NCBI GenBank assembly: GCA_002633005.1
Contig: NMRA01000642.1
Coordinates: 87,874 to 151,873 of the forward strand
Direction: 5' to 3'
Source of the DNA: Phoronis australis
Lineage: Eukaryota > Phoronida > Phoronidae
Length of the DNA: 64,000 nt
Shown: one piece after another, positions 1 through 12,933 of the stretch
Layout of the letters: each line of letters begins with the position of its first letter
How positions within the stretch are numbered: position 1 is the first letter of the stretch
The notes under the pieces: generated by a model
Database searches by the model: none
What the model saw: the letters and a program-made list of their open reading frames with translations, nothing else
What the model was told of the DNA's origin: nothing
Made by a program: the position numbers and the translations under genes

Positions 1-1673
1 TACTAGGATCAAGGCGTATCGTGTGTTAACCATGGGGGGTCTGTTTTTCCACTATGTGCATATTAGAACACTAGTCAGTGGGTTCATCTACACGTAATTT
101 TATCAGCTTTCCTGAAGCTACCATTTCATCAAGCTTAGCCTTAACGCGATCCTGCTTTGAAAGAGGGAGTCGGTGAATGGGTGCATGTCTAGGTGTTACA
201 GTGGGGTCCATGGTGAACGATACTGGCTTACCAATATCACCTAAACCACTGAAAACATCTGAGAATTGAGACAAAACCGAGTCTTTAGTTAATAGGCTAC
301 TGCTGGGGTCTAGTGGAGTTTCAGAAATCTGGTATGCAGACCCATAAACACGTGTTTGATCATAGTTCATCGTTTGCATATCAAGTACACGTACAGTTGT
401 CTTACACAATAGGGCAGGCCTGACTGTAGTACCACGAAGATCCACCACCTCAAAGTCAATGAGGAAGTACTTGTTCGGATCGTTATCGCACACAAGACTG
501 ATTTTGTCCAGAGTTTGAATTTCCCCCCCACCATACGTGGTTAACTTTGTGTTAGACCGGGCCAGACAGTCAAGCGTACCCACTTTTAAGTACAAGTCAA
601 CTGGCAACGTATTTTTAGTTGCCGCAGAATTAAGCTGCCAGGGAACAGCACAAAAGGTGTCTCCTGTCACAGACAAGTCCAAATCAGTGAATAACTTTGC
701 AGGAGTATCGTTCTTTGACTGGTCGTTGACCATGAGTAGAGAGACATCGATGTAGTCACTGTCAAAATCAGCATCATCGTCATTTACAGCATGCACTGGG
801 TTCAACCTCTGTGTCATAGCTAAGTGCTGCGATTTCCACTTGTCTGTGGCACTACGACAGACAACTGCAAAGTGTTTCGGGACATAACAGTGTTTGCAGA
901 AAACTCCTGGTTTTGTTGCCGCGCAGGTTTTGCGGTTATGGCATTCAGGTGCCTCACAATAATTACACTGTATAGCAGCAGGTTGCCCTGATTTGGATTT
1001 CTGTTTAGCTGCAGTGTAATTGACATGCTCATCAGTTTTGTGGGATTCCATAACACAGGTGTTTACGAGGTCTGCCGTTTCCCATGCCTTAGCTTTGGCA
1101 ACGACGTCATCGAGTGTGTACACAGTTCCACCATCCGTACGGTGACGCAAAAGTTCAGCACGCAAGTGATCATCATGGAGGCCGATGATAAACCGATCTC
1201 TGATTAGCTCTCGCTCAGGGTTTGTCATGTCATTGTATTTGCTCTTGGCCCCCATATGTTTACACAGGGCCTCGAAATCCTGAATGGATTCGTCTGGGCG
1301 TTGCCGACACTGTTCGACAAATTCCATTCTTTCAGCCAAAACTGTCTTGTCCATTGTAATGAGCCAGGAGCTTCCGCTGCCAAGTCCAGGGGTACCCAAT
1401 GTGGGTGTCATTTTTTCCCGTCATGGGCGCAGAGGTCGTCATCGTTGGGACAATGGTACTTTTCCTAATTTTTAGGACCTCGATAGGGAGGGCTATGCGG
1501 AAGGCACTAATTTCGGCCGCATAGTTTGCCGGGTTCCACTGATCATAACCCTCTTTTGAGAGATCCCGCAATTCTTGCAAAGTACAAAAGTCATTGAAAA
1601 GCCACAGCTCAATGGCCTCTGCTGTGTCATCAGTGATTGTTAGGTCGAGTTTCTGTAGCTTAGTTTTAGCCAT
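1..1673 (-). mobile_element. Ty3/gypsy-type LTR retroelement fragment (gag, protease-like region, start of RT), broken
   Basis: Minus-strand coding remnant entering from the left edge. The gag start codon is at 1673. The reading frame shifts near 1340-1410, and the second frame runs from 1411 down to 71. Visible in order: gag; two Cys/His clusters, one a CX2CX4HX4C zinc knuckle (CKHCYVPKHFAVVC); an aspartic-protease-like region with a YGGGEI segment but no visible Asp-Thr-Gly active site; then the N-terminal edge of a reverse transcriptase (PIHRLPLSKQDRVKAKLDEM). A TAG stop at about 71-73 interrupts the RT, and similar-looking residues (SNMHIVEK) resume beyond it. An AATAAA on the minus strand near 1745-1750 may mark the R region of an upstream LTR whose edges I could not define. 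Frameshift, stop and missing active site indicate a dead copy. Family assignment is from motif recognition. Confidence 0.8.
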
Positions 1674-2374
1674 TTTAAGATCCTACCGCCACCACCAAGT
1701 TGATTTGTATCAGACAAGCAACGTGCACTTAGCAATCAACCATATTTATTACTCGAAACTATCCCGCACCAAACACACTGAGAGATGCTGCCACCGGGCG
1801 AGCATCGCACACATTAAAAATATGGATTTGAGGGCATAATAAATTTTAATCCTACATGTACTTTTGGTAACCTACTTGATAATTTGCCACAGAAACTGTT
1901 GAAAGAAATAATTAGACGGAGCTCTACATCTGCGGGTACCACGGTAGTATGATTACTACCTTGGAAACCCCGTTACAATCTGTTACGATGTCGTTTGTAA
2001 AGATTTTTGTTTTGACACGGGTCTTAAAACATCTAGTCGGGAAATAAGGGATCCTTATGTTATTTACTTTAAAGTTTGTCATTTTTATTTGCCGATGTAG
2101 GCTGAATATTCCTTTAACTAACTGCTGATAGATGAATTAATGAAATGTGAATGGTTTACGTAATCTGGAAGCGTCGTGAAAATACCCTCGATGAACCGTG
2201 TATTCAATAGGTCTCTTGGTTGTTTTTTGGGAGAGGGCATAGAAGACAGGTTTACTGGAATGCATGAAGGAATTCCATCCCTTGTTAGTTTTCAACGCCC
2301 TCCACCAGTTGCCCCAAGTGTCAGTCATCACACGAAACCCCCAGTCGCTACACATTTCAGATCCCATCAGGCTC

Positions 2375-2425
2375 GGATGCATGAAACGGTCCCAAATAGG
2401 GACTCGAAGGAGTTCCCTAAACCTA
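2375..2425. repeat. Fragment of a dispersed repeat with GCATGAAACGGTCCC end
   Basis: GATGCATGAAACGGTCCCAAA resembles the terminal inverted repeats at 39681 and 41348, including a following AGTTCCCTAAAC-type motif. Probably a relic of the same non-autonomous family; no second end was found nearby. Confidence 0.45.
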
Positions 2426-3816
2426 CTGCACATTTGTGAGCTTGTGAATATCCTGATTGCCATTTCTTGTCTTGAGTATCGGCAAGGAAAAGGGAGATTA
2501 GCTTAAAAATTTTATTGAGATACGGGAAAAGCCAACGAACGATTAGTTTTGTTTTACAAAAAAACAAACACAACTACACTGTTCTTTCTATAACAGTTTA
2601 GACAAAAATACAAAAATAGGGGTAATTCATAGAAAGCAGAATTAAATAAGAAGTCAAATCAGCTCAATAGTGCATTTCTTAAAATATATATACATCCTCT
2701 CTTGTCCATAGCTCAAGATACTCTGACATCACCCAAATTTAAAGGTCAGAAGTCAGCACACGTGTGCAAAATATGGATCACGTGACGTCCAAAACACATT
2801 CAGCCCACAAATAGCTACAGACAAGTCCGCATTAGGCTTCCTAAGCTGCCATCCATTAGTCAAACAGTAAATGTCTGAGGCTCTTTAAGGTTTAAAAACC
2901 GGATTCTCTGAATAACATGCAGAGCTCAGTGACCCTGCAGATATGGTGATGTATCTCTTACTTCACTCTATGGAAGTTACCTGAGCTGTATGTTGACACC
3001 TGTTGTCCTAAATTGTTGTAAATATGATCCTGATGATGTCTAATGAAAAGTCGAACTGTTGAATTGAACATGAACTTTTTTATTTGTGCGGCAATCGTCC
3101 GGTTTTTGATCTTATTGTGGCCAAAAACTGATTTCTTTAAGGTTTACTAACATGCTCATTACTGAGTCAATTGTGACTTTTACAAATCAAAAGTCAAATC
3201 TAATTTGAATTCGCAATATACATGTAAATGAACATTCGTAGTGATGTTTTCATGCAATGCTTATCTAATGACTACCCATTACATGACTTACATGTAATTA
3301 AGGGCTCAATCTTTAGTTATACCATTGAAAACGTGATAATGCAAAGAGGAGCTCATAATAAAGATAAAATTAGAAAAAAAACAACATATGTGAGTAAAAA
3401 ATGAAAAATATTGGCAAAATATGTAGGCAAGTCAGTGGAGTCGCTACTTAGGACTGCTTCATGCAGCCCGGCAGGGACATCCCTGTTCGAATGAGAAATG
3501 TCGTAAGCTGTGGATTTTTGACACAAAGATCTAGACCTCTGTTTGCATGCCGGATATTTTATTTAAAAACAAAGTTTGTATATCGAAAGTTTTAATATCT
3601 ACATGTTAATTAATTGGCGCTTATTAACCCCTAGAATATTGGGGACAGAAAGGTATCTCCGCCCCCCAAGTTTTTGGTTGAGGGTCCTGCGTTTTTGCTG
3701 CTACCTACAGCCGACCTATCTTATTTTGATTACTTTCCTGATCCCCTAAACGAAATCCTTTAGGTTCTGTAACTGCCCACCCTCCAATCGCCTTCTTGTA
3801 CTTTCACCAGCCTCCC

Positions 3817-3959
3817 GTTCAGTAACCCTAGGACCTCGCTAAAAGGCAAGACTTCGCGAGCTTATGTGAGATATTGCCGTGTATTTAAAACTAAAACATA
3901 CGACTTTGGCTTGATTTTCGTTAGGTCTAATTAGCGTGAATGTCCTACCGTAACTGAAG
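3817..3959. mobile_element. MITE-like element, about 143 bp, terminal inverted repeats
   Basis: The left end GTTCAGTAACCCTAGGACCT is an imperfect inverted match to the right end, whose reverse complement is TTCAGTTACGGTAGGACATT. The interior (CTCGCTAAAA, TTATGTGAGATATTGCCGTG) matches, in inverted orientation, the interior of the element at 42096-42233. Two copies sharing ends and interior support a short non-autonomous DNA-transposon family. No target-site duplication was established. Confidence 0.6.
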
Positions 3960-6385
3960 GCACGCCTGCTTTCCACTGATTATTGCGTCAACTTCCTGTT
4001 TATGATGTATTTCCCGTAGTACATTAGCTTCGCTGCCCAAATTTTTTCTTGAATTATTCTATATTTTGCCTATGAGTGCATTTTCCAATACACCGCTCGT
4101 ATATTTACCCTCAATATTTTGAACAAAGACACTGTACTAATTTGCGTACGTCCTCATAGCAAACACCAGCTTAACGTCGCTACGGTCCATGAGACAATAA
4201 TGGTGGCAGCCAATGTGGTAAGTCTTGTTAACGCCTTTGGCATACATATAATTCGCAAACAAATGAACCGAAAACGAGGAGTTGGTTGAAAACACCAAAC
4301 GGACTTCTAGCCCGTAACCCTGAAGTTATCTGGATACCCGAATTTTGTGTACGGAGTGTGGAACTGGCTAGGAACTGTCACGAAACATTTGCCATGTCCA
4401 AGTAGGCCCTATGGAGTTAGCTGAGGGTAGGAATTTTTTAGTGCTCGACAGAATTTGTGCAGCTAAGTGTTGACTTGCGGAAATTATTAGTCCCAGGGTT
4501 GGCCAAGGAACGGTCATTTTTGTTCTAACAAGCTTAGACTTAGGATCGACCACGCCTTGGAATGAGAACCTAGTCTGTTCGCGTCGGTATCGACAAGTTC
4601 CGTATGTATTTTGCCGGACTGGCGTATTTTCTAGGTCCGGTGGAAAAGTGAAATGTATTTTGGGTACCCAAATTAGCTACTGTATACGGAACCCCCGTGA
4701 GAGTCCAGCGGTCGTCCTAATTTGGAGCCATGAAATATGTTTATTCCTAGTTGAACATCAAGATATAAATTAATATTCATTCAAATATGTTAATCTTACG
4801 TGCACTACTGCAGCTGCTTGTTAATGTTGTCTATTTGTGCGTCAGGACGATATCAGTGAAGCAAAATCAGGTGGCCTGCCGAATAGTCCTTTTGCGAGCT
4901 TATAACGATAACGCAAGATTATGTGAGACTTAACTGTGACGTCACCGGAAGTGGGACAAAAGCTTGTGGTTTGGCCATTTGCGCGATAAGGTAGCAGAGT
5001 CATTCTGTTGTGTACTTCCGAGTTTTTAATCTTTTAGTGTGAAAAATGACAAGCAAGCATTGCTGTTATGGCAAATGAAATTTCAATTCGCACTACAATA
5101 CATTCCTTCGTGTTCTGTACTAATTTCGTCCCGTGTATTTTAAACGGGCGGTAGGCGAAATCCGCTCACTGATTAAGTATTCACCTCGCCAAAAATACAT
5201 TCAACACCTAAAATTATCACCTACTAAGGCGCTTACTTTCTTTAAAGATCCTTTCTGCTTCGATGAAGCATAGCTACGGGAATTCAGATGAATTTGACGA
5301 AGAATTCCAACTCTACTTTTTGGTTACTGATAACTTTGACCGCGCACGCGATAACCACAATGTATTTCAACTAGCGCGAGACTGACCGAACCGTGTTACC
5401 TGGCGCATGACATTTGCACAATAGCATGGGAAAATATCAAGTGAAATTTGTAAGATTTGTGATTTCAGGTAGTTTCCTCAAAATGGAGCCCGCTGAGAGA
5501 AACTCGAGTGAACCGCGAGGTTTTCATGAATATGTTCAAGCTTTTGTAGACTAAATTGCATCCAGAGTCAGGGTATGTGCTAATTATAACTCCATGTGCA
5601 CTTATTCATATTGCAATTGATTTTATTTGCTGTATTTTGAATTGTGTGGGATATATAGTCCGGATACCTATCGTCGTCAGGCTCCAATGGTCGTCTGCCA
5701 TCTTCTTTCGCGTGCAGCGCAGCCACGCGGGACTTAGTGAGCTAGTCTAGAGTGCTCGTCTGCACGTTAGGTACTAATCTCTCGGGAGAAACGATCATCG
5801 AAGAATTGAGACGAAAATTGGTGCATTTACCGGCTGTTTCTTTAAACCACTTAAAAACTTGTAGATTTTACTAATGCACTTTTTTGTTCATTTTCAGAAG
5901 ACATTTCTCAAATTAAGTTTTCTTCCGACGGAAGTCAAAACAACCCAGGGAATGTTTATGCAACGTATCTATTTGTCCCAAGCACTAACCGACACCTGTT
6001 AGGCCAAAGGAAAAACGCAGCAGACAAAGGTAACACGCTGGGTGCTTAACCGTTTCGGCTCACGCATTGGTCATCAAAATATTGTCCACTTGATTTTTAT
6101 TGCAAAACACAGTACTGAGCTCAACATTTATGTTGAAATTTTTCGTTCAGGCAGTTTGAATTTATTTGAAGAAAATTTAAAAACTTGAATTGATAGAGAG
6201 TGGCCACCAATAAAGTAAAACATTCACGTTATTTCACTATATTGCATTGTTACATACAACACAGCATGACATAATTAAAATAAAAGAAGAGATTGAGCAA
6301 TAAAATGCAAATGCAACTTGGGTATTTATTTATTTAGTTATGATTGTAGAAGCCTGTTAAATGTGACAAAAATCAATCAAACAAT

Positions 6386-6598
6386 ATGATATTGGGTAAT
6401 TTATTAGATCAACTACATCGAGGTCCAATGATCAACTTCCGCCGACCAAGTCTCAAAGCATTACACAGTTCAGTTTTGGCTGACAAGGTGTTAACAGAGA
6501 ATGAAGAAAAACTGAAAAGAAAAAAGACAGCAGAGATAAGTGGTGTTAAGAACAACAAGAGCAAAAAGTCAAATAAAGAAGTCACAAATAGAAAATAA
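6386..6598 (+). CDS. Possible small or terminal coding exon, lysine-rich, unknown
   Basis: I do not recognise this. The reading frame encodes 70 residues with a Leu/Arg-rich first half and a strongly lysine/serine/asparagine-rich tail (KLKRKKTAE, NNKSKKSNKE), which looks like a disordered, possibly nuclear, C-terminus. The stop is followed within about 15 bases by AATAAA, as expected of a 3'-terminal exon. No upstream splice partner or domain was found. It could be chance; the tail composition and polyadenylation signal are the only support. Confidence 0.22.
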   Translation: MILGNLLDQLHRGPMINFRRPSLKALHSSVLADKVLTENEEKLKRKKTAEISGVKNNKSKKSNKEVTNRK

Positions 6599-6599
6599 G

Positions 6600-7708
6600 T
6601 ACGGTCAATATGGAATAAAACAATAATGATTTATTTTCCAGCACTAAAATTCTGAACCAATTTTAATCGATTTATAAATCGATATCATACCAGTAACACA
6701 GTTTGTAATTGAACTAGAATTGCTGTAAACCATTTTCCACCATTTTCTTGGCCTTTTTCTGCGTGGATATCTGTTCATTCAAAAGACGGCAGGATATGAC
6801 GACCACATGAGTCATTATAAAATGGCTGCCGAAAAACAATGCACAGTTGAAACAACACGGCATAAATAAAAGAAAACTTTTGAATCAACGAATAATATAT
6901 GTTTGTGAGAGTTGAATCAAATCCTATTCTGATCATAACTTTGAAATGGAATAATTGGGAGAGTACGACAACAAGCCGATTTTATGCTTAGGAGGACGAC
7001 TATTGGGTTCCCAAGTGTATTATCGCTCCTGTATGCCAGCGGCATTCAGCCTAGACCGGGTCGAGATCCAGCTTCAGTCCGTTCAAAGCTTCGCACAACA
7101 CAAGTTCACATTGTCTTCGTCCATTCACAGTTAATCCACGGTCCATATACCATCACTTAAATCGTGTAAATTTAAGCGAAAATTTCACCATAAGAACTCC
7201 AATAAGATTTCGCGTGTGTAGCAAAGACTCGGGGCAAAACAAGAACATTATGGCGGGTTTTGCCCTCTTTCCGGTGACGTCACATTGACTAACCGGAAAC
7301 TCACAATTGAGCTATTCGAATGTAGATATAAAAATTGAACACAATGTTCCGTATGATACATGCGCCGTTTACTACATTTGGAAATAGTCAATGGACGGGT
7401 CTAATTGACATTAGGTCATGTTAACCCAGAGTGCCAATATACCAACAAAAATTTATGTGAAATGTACATGTAACTAAAGTTGTGTATTGGAAGCCCACAT
7501 GAATTTATCCAATCATTGACTGTTGTTTGCGCACGGAAGCCAGGTTCTCCTCTGATCGTTTGAAGGTGATCATTCAATACTCCAACCTTTGGGTTTGACT
7601 CAAGACCGTGGTATTAGGACGATGTTCCAGGAAGCCAATCTATCCATCACGTTCTGCGGATCTCTATGCGTTGGTTGAATTGAGTTGGTTTCCTCATCCG
7701 TCCATATT
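6600..7708. other. Non-coding spacer, nothing recognised
   Basis: AT-rich sequence with no coding frame, RNA gene or clear repeat that I can support, other than the possible poly(A) signal just after 6598. Confidence 0.4.
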
Positions 7709-7860
7709 CAGGGGCGGATCCAGGATTATGATTTCAGGGGGCCAGGGCAAAGTATTAGCCAGTATTTTGAGATATTCGCACCCCCGAACTGCCAAATGGA
7801 ATCTGGGAGTTTAGGAGGGGGGGTGGGGCATGGCCCTCTTGGCCCCCCTCCAAATCCGCC
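7709..7860. mobile_element. hAT-like element end, running into an assembly gap
   Basis: CAGGGGCGGATCCAGGATTAT is the kind of terminal repeat seen on hAT-type non-autonomous elements in many animals. It is followed by a G-rich stretch and a segment encoding nothing. The related CAAGGGCGGATCCATGATTTT at 22687 belongs to a complete small copy. The right end of this copy is lost in the gap. Confidence 0.5.
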
Positions 7861-8813
7861 NNNNNNNNNNNNNNNNNNNNNNNNNNNNNNNNNNNNNNNN
7901 NNNNNNNNNNNNNNNNNNNNNNNNNNNNNNNNNNNNNNNNNNNNNNNNNNNNNNNNNNNNNNNNNNNNNNNNNNNNNNNNNNNNNNNNNNNNNNNNNNNN
8001 NNNNNNNNNNNNNNNNNNNNNNNNNNNNNNNNNNNNNNNNNNNNNNNNNNNNNNNNNNNNNNNNNNNNNNNNNNNNNNNNNNNNNNNNNNNNNNNNNNNN
8101 NNNNNNNNNNNNNNNNNNNNNNNNNNNNNNNNNNNNNNNNNNNNNNNNNNNNNNNNNNNNNNNNNNNNNNNNNNNNNNNNNNNNNNNNNNNNNNNNNNNN
8201 NNNNNNNNNNNNNNNNNNNNNNNNNNNNNNNNNNNNNNNNNNNNNNNNNNNNNNNNNNNNNNNNNNNNNNNNNNNNNNNNNNNNNNNNNNNNNNNNNNNN
8301 NNNNNNNNNNNNNNNNNNNNNNNNNNNNNNNNNNNNNNNNNNNNNNNNNNNNNNNNNNNNNNNNNNNNNNNNNNNNNNNNNNNNNNNNNNNNNNNNNNNN
8401 NNNNNNNNNNNNNNNNNNNNNNNNNNNNNNNNNNNNNNNNNNNNNNNNNNNNNNNNNNNNNNNNNNNNNNNNNNNNNNNNNNNNNNNNNNNNNNNNNNNN
8501 NNNNNNNNNNNNNNNNNNNNNNNNNNNNNNNNNNNNNNNNNNNNNNNNNNNNNNNNNNNNNNNNNNNNNNNNNNNNNNNNNNNNNNNNNNNNNNNNNNNN
8601 NNNNNNNNNNNNNNNNNNNNNNNNNNNNNNNNNNNNNNNNNNNNNNNNNNNNNNNNNNNNNNNNNNNNNNNNNNNNNNNNNNNNNNNNNNNNNNNNNNNN
8701 NNNNNNNNNNNNNNNNNNNNNNNNNNNNNNNNNNNNNNNNNNNNNNNNNNNNNNNNNNNNNNNNNNNNNNNNNNNNNNNNNNNNNNNNNNNNNNNNNNNN
8801 NNNNNNNNNNNNN
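7861..8813. other. Assembly gap (953 n)
   Basis: Run of n flanked by C-rich sequence on the left and GGGGGG on the right; probably an unresolved repeat. Confidence 0.99.
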
Positions 8814-8959
8814 GGGGGGTCGAAGCTTGGTGCTAGAGTACGGTTTTGACGTCAAAAAGAAACGAAGTAGTCAAACAACCAAAAGATATGTTTAATAAAT
8901 TCCTTTTCATGTCCTACAATCATGTCAAAACAACCATTGCAGAAACGTGGCCAATCCAA

Positions 8960-9220
8960 TATGACTCGGTCTACATGTACAAGATGTGCGACTATTACAA
9001 TGTTGCGCACCAATATATCAACCGGCCTAATGTACGACGTAATGCAAAACTACAAACCAATATCATCCGGCCTACAAGATGTGCGACGTACATATTTGCA
9101 AGACTACGTACCAATTTCATCCAGACTACATGATTTGTGACGTATTACAAGACTAAGCACCTATATTATGACCCGGTTTACAGGATGCAGTACCATACAA
9201 ACAGGACTACGCACCAATTG
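8960..9220 (+). repeat. Degenerate tandem array, about 55 bp unit
   Basis: Four to five diverged copies of a unit built from TACAAGATGTGCGACGTA, then a TTGCAAGACTACG-like block, then ACCAATATCATCCGG. Successive copies begin near 8975, 9017, 9074, 9130 and 9180. Reading frames across it are repeat translation, not genes. Confidence 0.6.
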
Positions 9221-12200
9221 TTTCCCATTTTACCGAGGACTAAGCGCAGTCAAGAGCCGGAATCAATTCACAAAAATACCAGCATCCAATGACAACTAAC
9301 AGTTTGTAAAAGCATATTGTTTTGTAGGTAGAGACGTTGACCGGCACACCATGGTTGGTCGTAGAACAAAAGGGGCAACGCGGCAATGTCAAGCGCCTTG
9401 TTTGAAAGATCAATCAGCAAATGCAAAAACCATCAATGTATGTGTAAAAAACGCGGTGGTTTTAAGATACAGCAACCTACCTGTAAGCCAACACTGAACG
9501 GCAATAGGCACCAGTGATCTTGCGTTAACCATGGCTAGCGGTTTCCTCATCTTCGCTTCCTCTCTCTCAACTCTCACTGCTCTAGGGTAACTAGGACAGG
9601 CATAATATTACACCTTTTACTCGGGCAAGGAAATATGTCATTTTACGGATTGGAAGAATATTTTAAGTTGCATATCATTCACAGTGTGCAGGTTCAGAGG
9701 AAACAAGCTTTGGCGTATATTTTAAAAACACTCGCATGATAGATGACAGCGATACGTTTGAGTAGGCTAATATTGACTCTACTCCCGATCGTATGATAAT
9801 CTCGTAATAATGCTACTAAACTCGAACGGTGGTAGCGCACTTGCATCATACGATGATGTGACTCGGGTATTAATTAGGACGATTTACTTTAAAAAGAATC
9901 AAAGTTGTACATACATGGCATATATCTCATAAACAAATAGCCATTTTTGAATGCATTCGGGAGGAGGTGGTGAAGTAAAATTTGCATGGTCGTGAAAATG
10001 GCGGTAATTGTGAACGGTTCCTTAACGGGTTTCCGTAGACAAGGTTCACACCACGTCCGTCGCTAACAACCTGGAACCACAGGCGTCCTCAGTTTCTGAT
10101 CGTCCCCAATACACTACATATCATACTACAAGGTATGACACTCCCGACTAGAAATTCCACGGGTGCTTCACTTCAGCCCTCCATAACTAACATTAAACTC
10201 AATAAATTTACACAAAACAAGATTTCAACAAACCATTGGTAATTGTTCTTTCTTTAAAAACCATTTACGGTGTCCTGATCCGGTAACTTCGTAAGAAATT
10301 CGCAATCAAAGAACAAAAATGTTCACAAAAAGCCCAAACACACTTCCATCTTGGACGGCTCGAGGTCAAGGACGGTACGGAAATTGTCAGTTTGTCGCGT
10401 AAAGTCACGATGTCGATATTGCCGTCCATCCGTAATTCATCGCCGTCCATCTGTAATTCATCGGTAATATCACTAGCGAGATTTTGCGCGAACGCCGGTG
10501 TCCACCTGTGATGTCGTACAATCTGTTCCTGCACTACAGGAACCCACAGGGAACCAGGTGACGTTGTTAAGGACAGAGGGTCTTCAGCGAAACTCCGAGG
10601 GCGGTCGGAAAAAGAAAGAAGAGGAGGTTTAGATCGTGGCCAAAGAACGCTAGCAGGTCCAGCGATTGCACCAAATTGAAAATACAAATCTCACAAACAG
10701 AAGGCCTTGTTGAGATACGAAAATTGACCTGTCGCCAGGATTTTGAGTGACGGCTTTACTGATCAATTGGATCGCAGCATTATTGACACGCCTTTGTTTC
10801 CAAGCCGCCATTTCACCCGTCAAACAACACGTGGTCAGGTAAATCTTAGTTTTTTTTATCGACTTCAGGCAAGTGGGCGGAGCTTGTGAAATGTCAATTG
10901 GTAGCAATAAACCCGCACAAGGAAAAGTGACATCTATCCAGTGCCGAAGGCACCTATGCAGTTTTTTCATCTGCTTCATATTCATTAAAGGGTTTTCATT
11001 TATTCGATGGACTTCTGCAGTTGGACTTGGACGTACTATTTAAACAAAGACGCTTGATAACACTGGAAATGGTTGGTATTCAGTACAGGACTATGTTGTC
11101 TTAAGCTTAGAAATAACAATTACATTAGTGATGCTGACGCCCTCAAAAATGTACTTCATTTTTTGTGAAAATTATCTAAACATTGCTGTACTTTTCGAAG
11201 GAATGCTAAATTAATGTATTAGCTTAATTTGAGACTGTGTTTAATATTAATTACTTGTTTGCGAATGGATTACTCGAGAGAACGAAGGGAGTAGGGGGGA
11301 AGGGAGGGGCAACACTTTCTTCCAAGAACTACTTGAAATAGCGTCACCAAGGCGTTTTACGAGTATCAAAAGAGCGTTTGTTTGACGAGAACGTTTGGCT
11401 ATACCCCTTGCAGAACCCTCATCCGTGAGTGAAGCTGACATGATAGTTTTAGTAAAAAACGTCGTCACTCAAGGAATAAGGTTACATGTTTTTAAACGCG
11501 GTTGCAAAGGTCTTGCCACGTTAAAATAAGTCTCAGAATGTAAGAGCCCATCTTAAAGTCTTAACAAAACGGACGGGAGGCAGGGAGAAACTAAGGAGGT
11601 CAAAACCATGGGTTAAATGCGGAAAGGAAAGGTACATGTATCAATTGCTTAATGGTATATCTAGTCACACAGAAAAAATCAAGTTACTCCCCTGAAATGG
11701 TCACAGGATGAAAATACTGGAGCTACGGCCCATGGCCTAAGTTGCATAACGCTTAATTGCTTCCCAGTCAATATTTTTCTCTCTGAGAACTACGCAATGT
11801 TTCAACGGAGCCAACGTATTCGATAGATTAAAAGGGGGTCGACTGATGATCCTGATAATTGCGTAGGGGCAATTTTTGTTCTCTTGGTTCAGTATCGGTG
11901 GAGACCATCTTCGCCAGCCCGAGATATCATCAGTGTTGCACGTCCACAACTACACAACGTCAGCGTCCTGTTTCGCTGTTGACAAAACCAGAGGTTCTCC
12001 GGTGATGCAAGCTCGTGTTCCTAGAATTTAGCTCCTATCGAGAAATGCATAGTCGCACGGTAGTTTTCAAAATAGTCTGAACAACGTCGTCAAAATTTTG
12101 ACGCACAAACCGTTACTAATCATCTATTCGTTTTCGTCAAGAATTGGTTTCAAATCAACTCGACAAAATCTCGAAAGGCGTTGTTCCATCCACGTTGTCG

Positions 12201-12420
12201 AAATTGCGAATTCTTATTGCTGAAGTCCAGTTCGTAAATCAACAACTAAGGGATAGTTGTTGCAACAACACTAAACAGTGAAAAAAGTGTTACTTGACTA
12301 CGACAAACTTTGACTATACAATAATGTACAGCAACACGTGTGTTAATGTTTGCATTGAGGTCCTTCTCTTGACGTGTGAATGTGTGTTTTGTTTTTGTTA
12401 AATGCCTATCAAACGTAAAA
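9221..12420. other. Non-coding spacer upstream of the EF-hand gene
   Basis: Several open frames of 70-140 codons exist here, but none shows a recognisable domain, splice partners or protein-like composition. A small internal duplication (GTCCATCCGTAATTCATC / GTCCATCTGTAATTCATC) lies near 10424-10463. Confidence 0.4.
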
Positions 12421-12421
12421 G

Positions 12422-12880
12422 GTGAGTGCTTCTAGAATGTAAGCTATATATAGAGAGATTTCAAGCGAACCCTATGAATTTAGCGACCATACAGTGAAAG
12501 CCGTGATGTAGAATTTTGAGCTGTGGGATAGAATTCCCACTTCCTTTTGCTGCAAACCTACAATTGACATTTAATTGGGCCAGCGAAGGCACAACCTGTC
12601 TACACGATTATTTTTCTACTAGAACGCGCGTCCTCTGCTTTCCATTTCAAAAAGTTTTCCGTCCTCACGTTTTTTTCTTGTCGACCATGAAGCTCAATCT
12701 TCGAACAGTGTATGTTAATACGACCTGAAACGAAAGATTTATCGTCGACAAGAGACTACATGTACGATCGTGCATAGCGTTTTCAAAAAGTTGCATTTAT
12801 GAGTTATGTTTTCAAATATAAATGGAGTGTTGTGGACAGGTCATCCATTCTTTCAGTATCTTTACCTTTTGTTTCCCCAG
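12422..12880 (+). other. Possible 5'-UTR intron of the EF-hand gene
   Basis: A strong donor (AAAAG|GTGAGTG) falls at 12421/12422 and a strong acceptor (TTTGTTTCCCCAG) ends at 12880, immediately before the ATG of the EF-hand gene. A leader exon ending at 12421 would therefore be non-coding, and the coding exon would open with its start codon. Inference from splice signals only. Confidence 0.4.
12445..12452 (+). promoter_or_regulatory. TATA-like element, alternative promoter for the EF-hand gene
   Basis: TATATATA about 430 bp upstream of the start codon. If transcription starts just downstream, the leader would be continuous to the ATG at 12881. This competes with the leader-intron model based on the donor at 12421. 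Confidence 0.25.
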
Positions 12881-12933
12881 ATGAAGAAGTTCACTTTTCT
12901 TTTGTTGTTGACATCAATCAACCTCTGCACAAG
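12881..12933 (+). CDS. EF-hand gene, coding exon 1 (signal peptide)
   Basis: Begins with ATG directly after a CCCCAG acceptor-like site and ends at AAG|GTAAAC in phase 2. It encodes a short basic start and a Leu-rich core, a typical signal peptide. Confidence 0.85.

Larger units (their letters stand above)
1674..6385. other. Non-coding spacer with repeat remnants
   Basis: No convincing gene. The first few hundred bases probably hold the LTR of the retroelement. A repeat bearing GCATGAAACGGTCCC lies near 2378-2400 and a related fragment near 3450-3475. A 143 bp MITE-like element is at 3817-3959, with a degenerate relative of its interior near 4890-4960. The rest is AT-rich sequence without recognisable content. 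Confidence 0.5.

Noticed and set aside
3028-3065. Second hammerhead-like core (CCTGATGATG ... GAAAAGTCG)
   Set aside because: The intervening helix cannot be formed and no closing helix was found.
7685-8855. Long open frames of 339-383 codons
   Set aside because: They consist almost entirely of the n gap.
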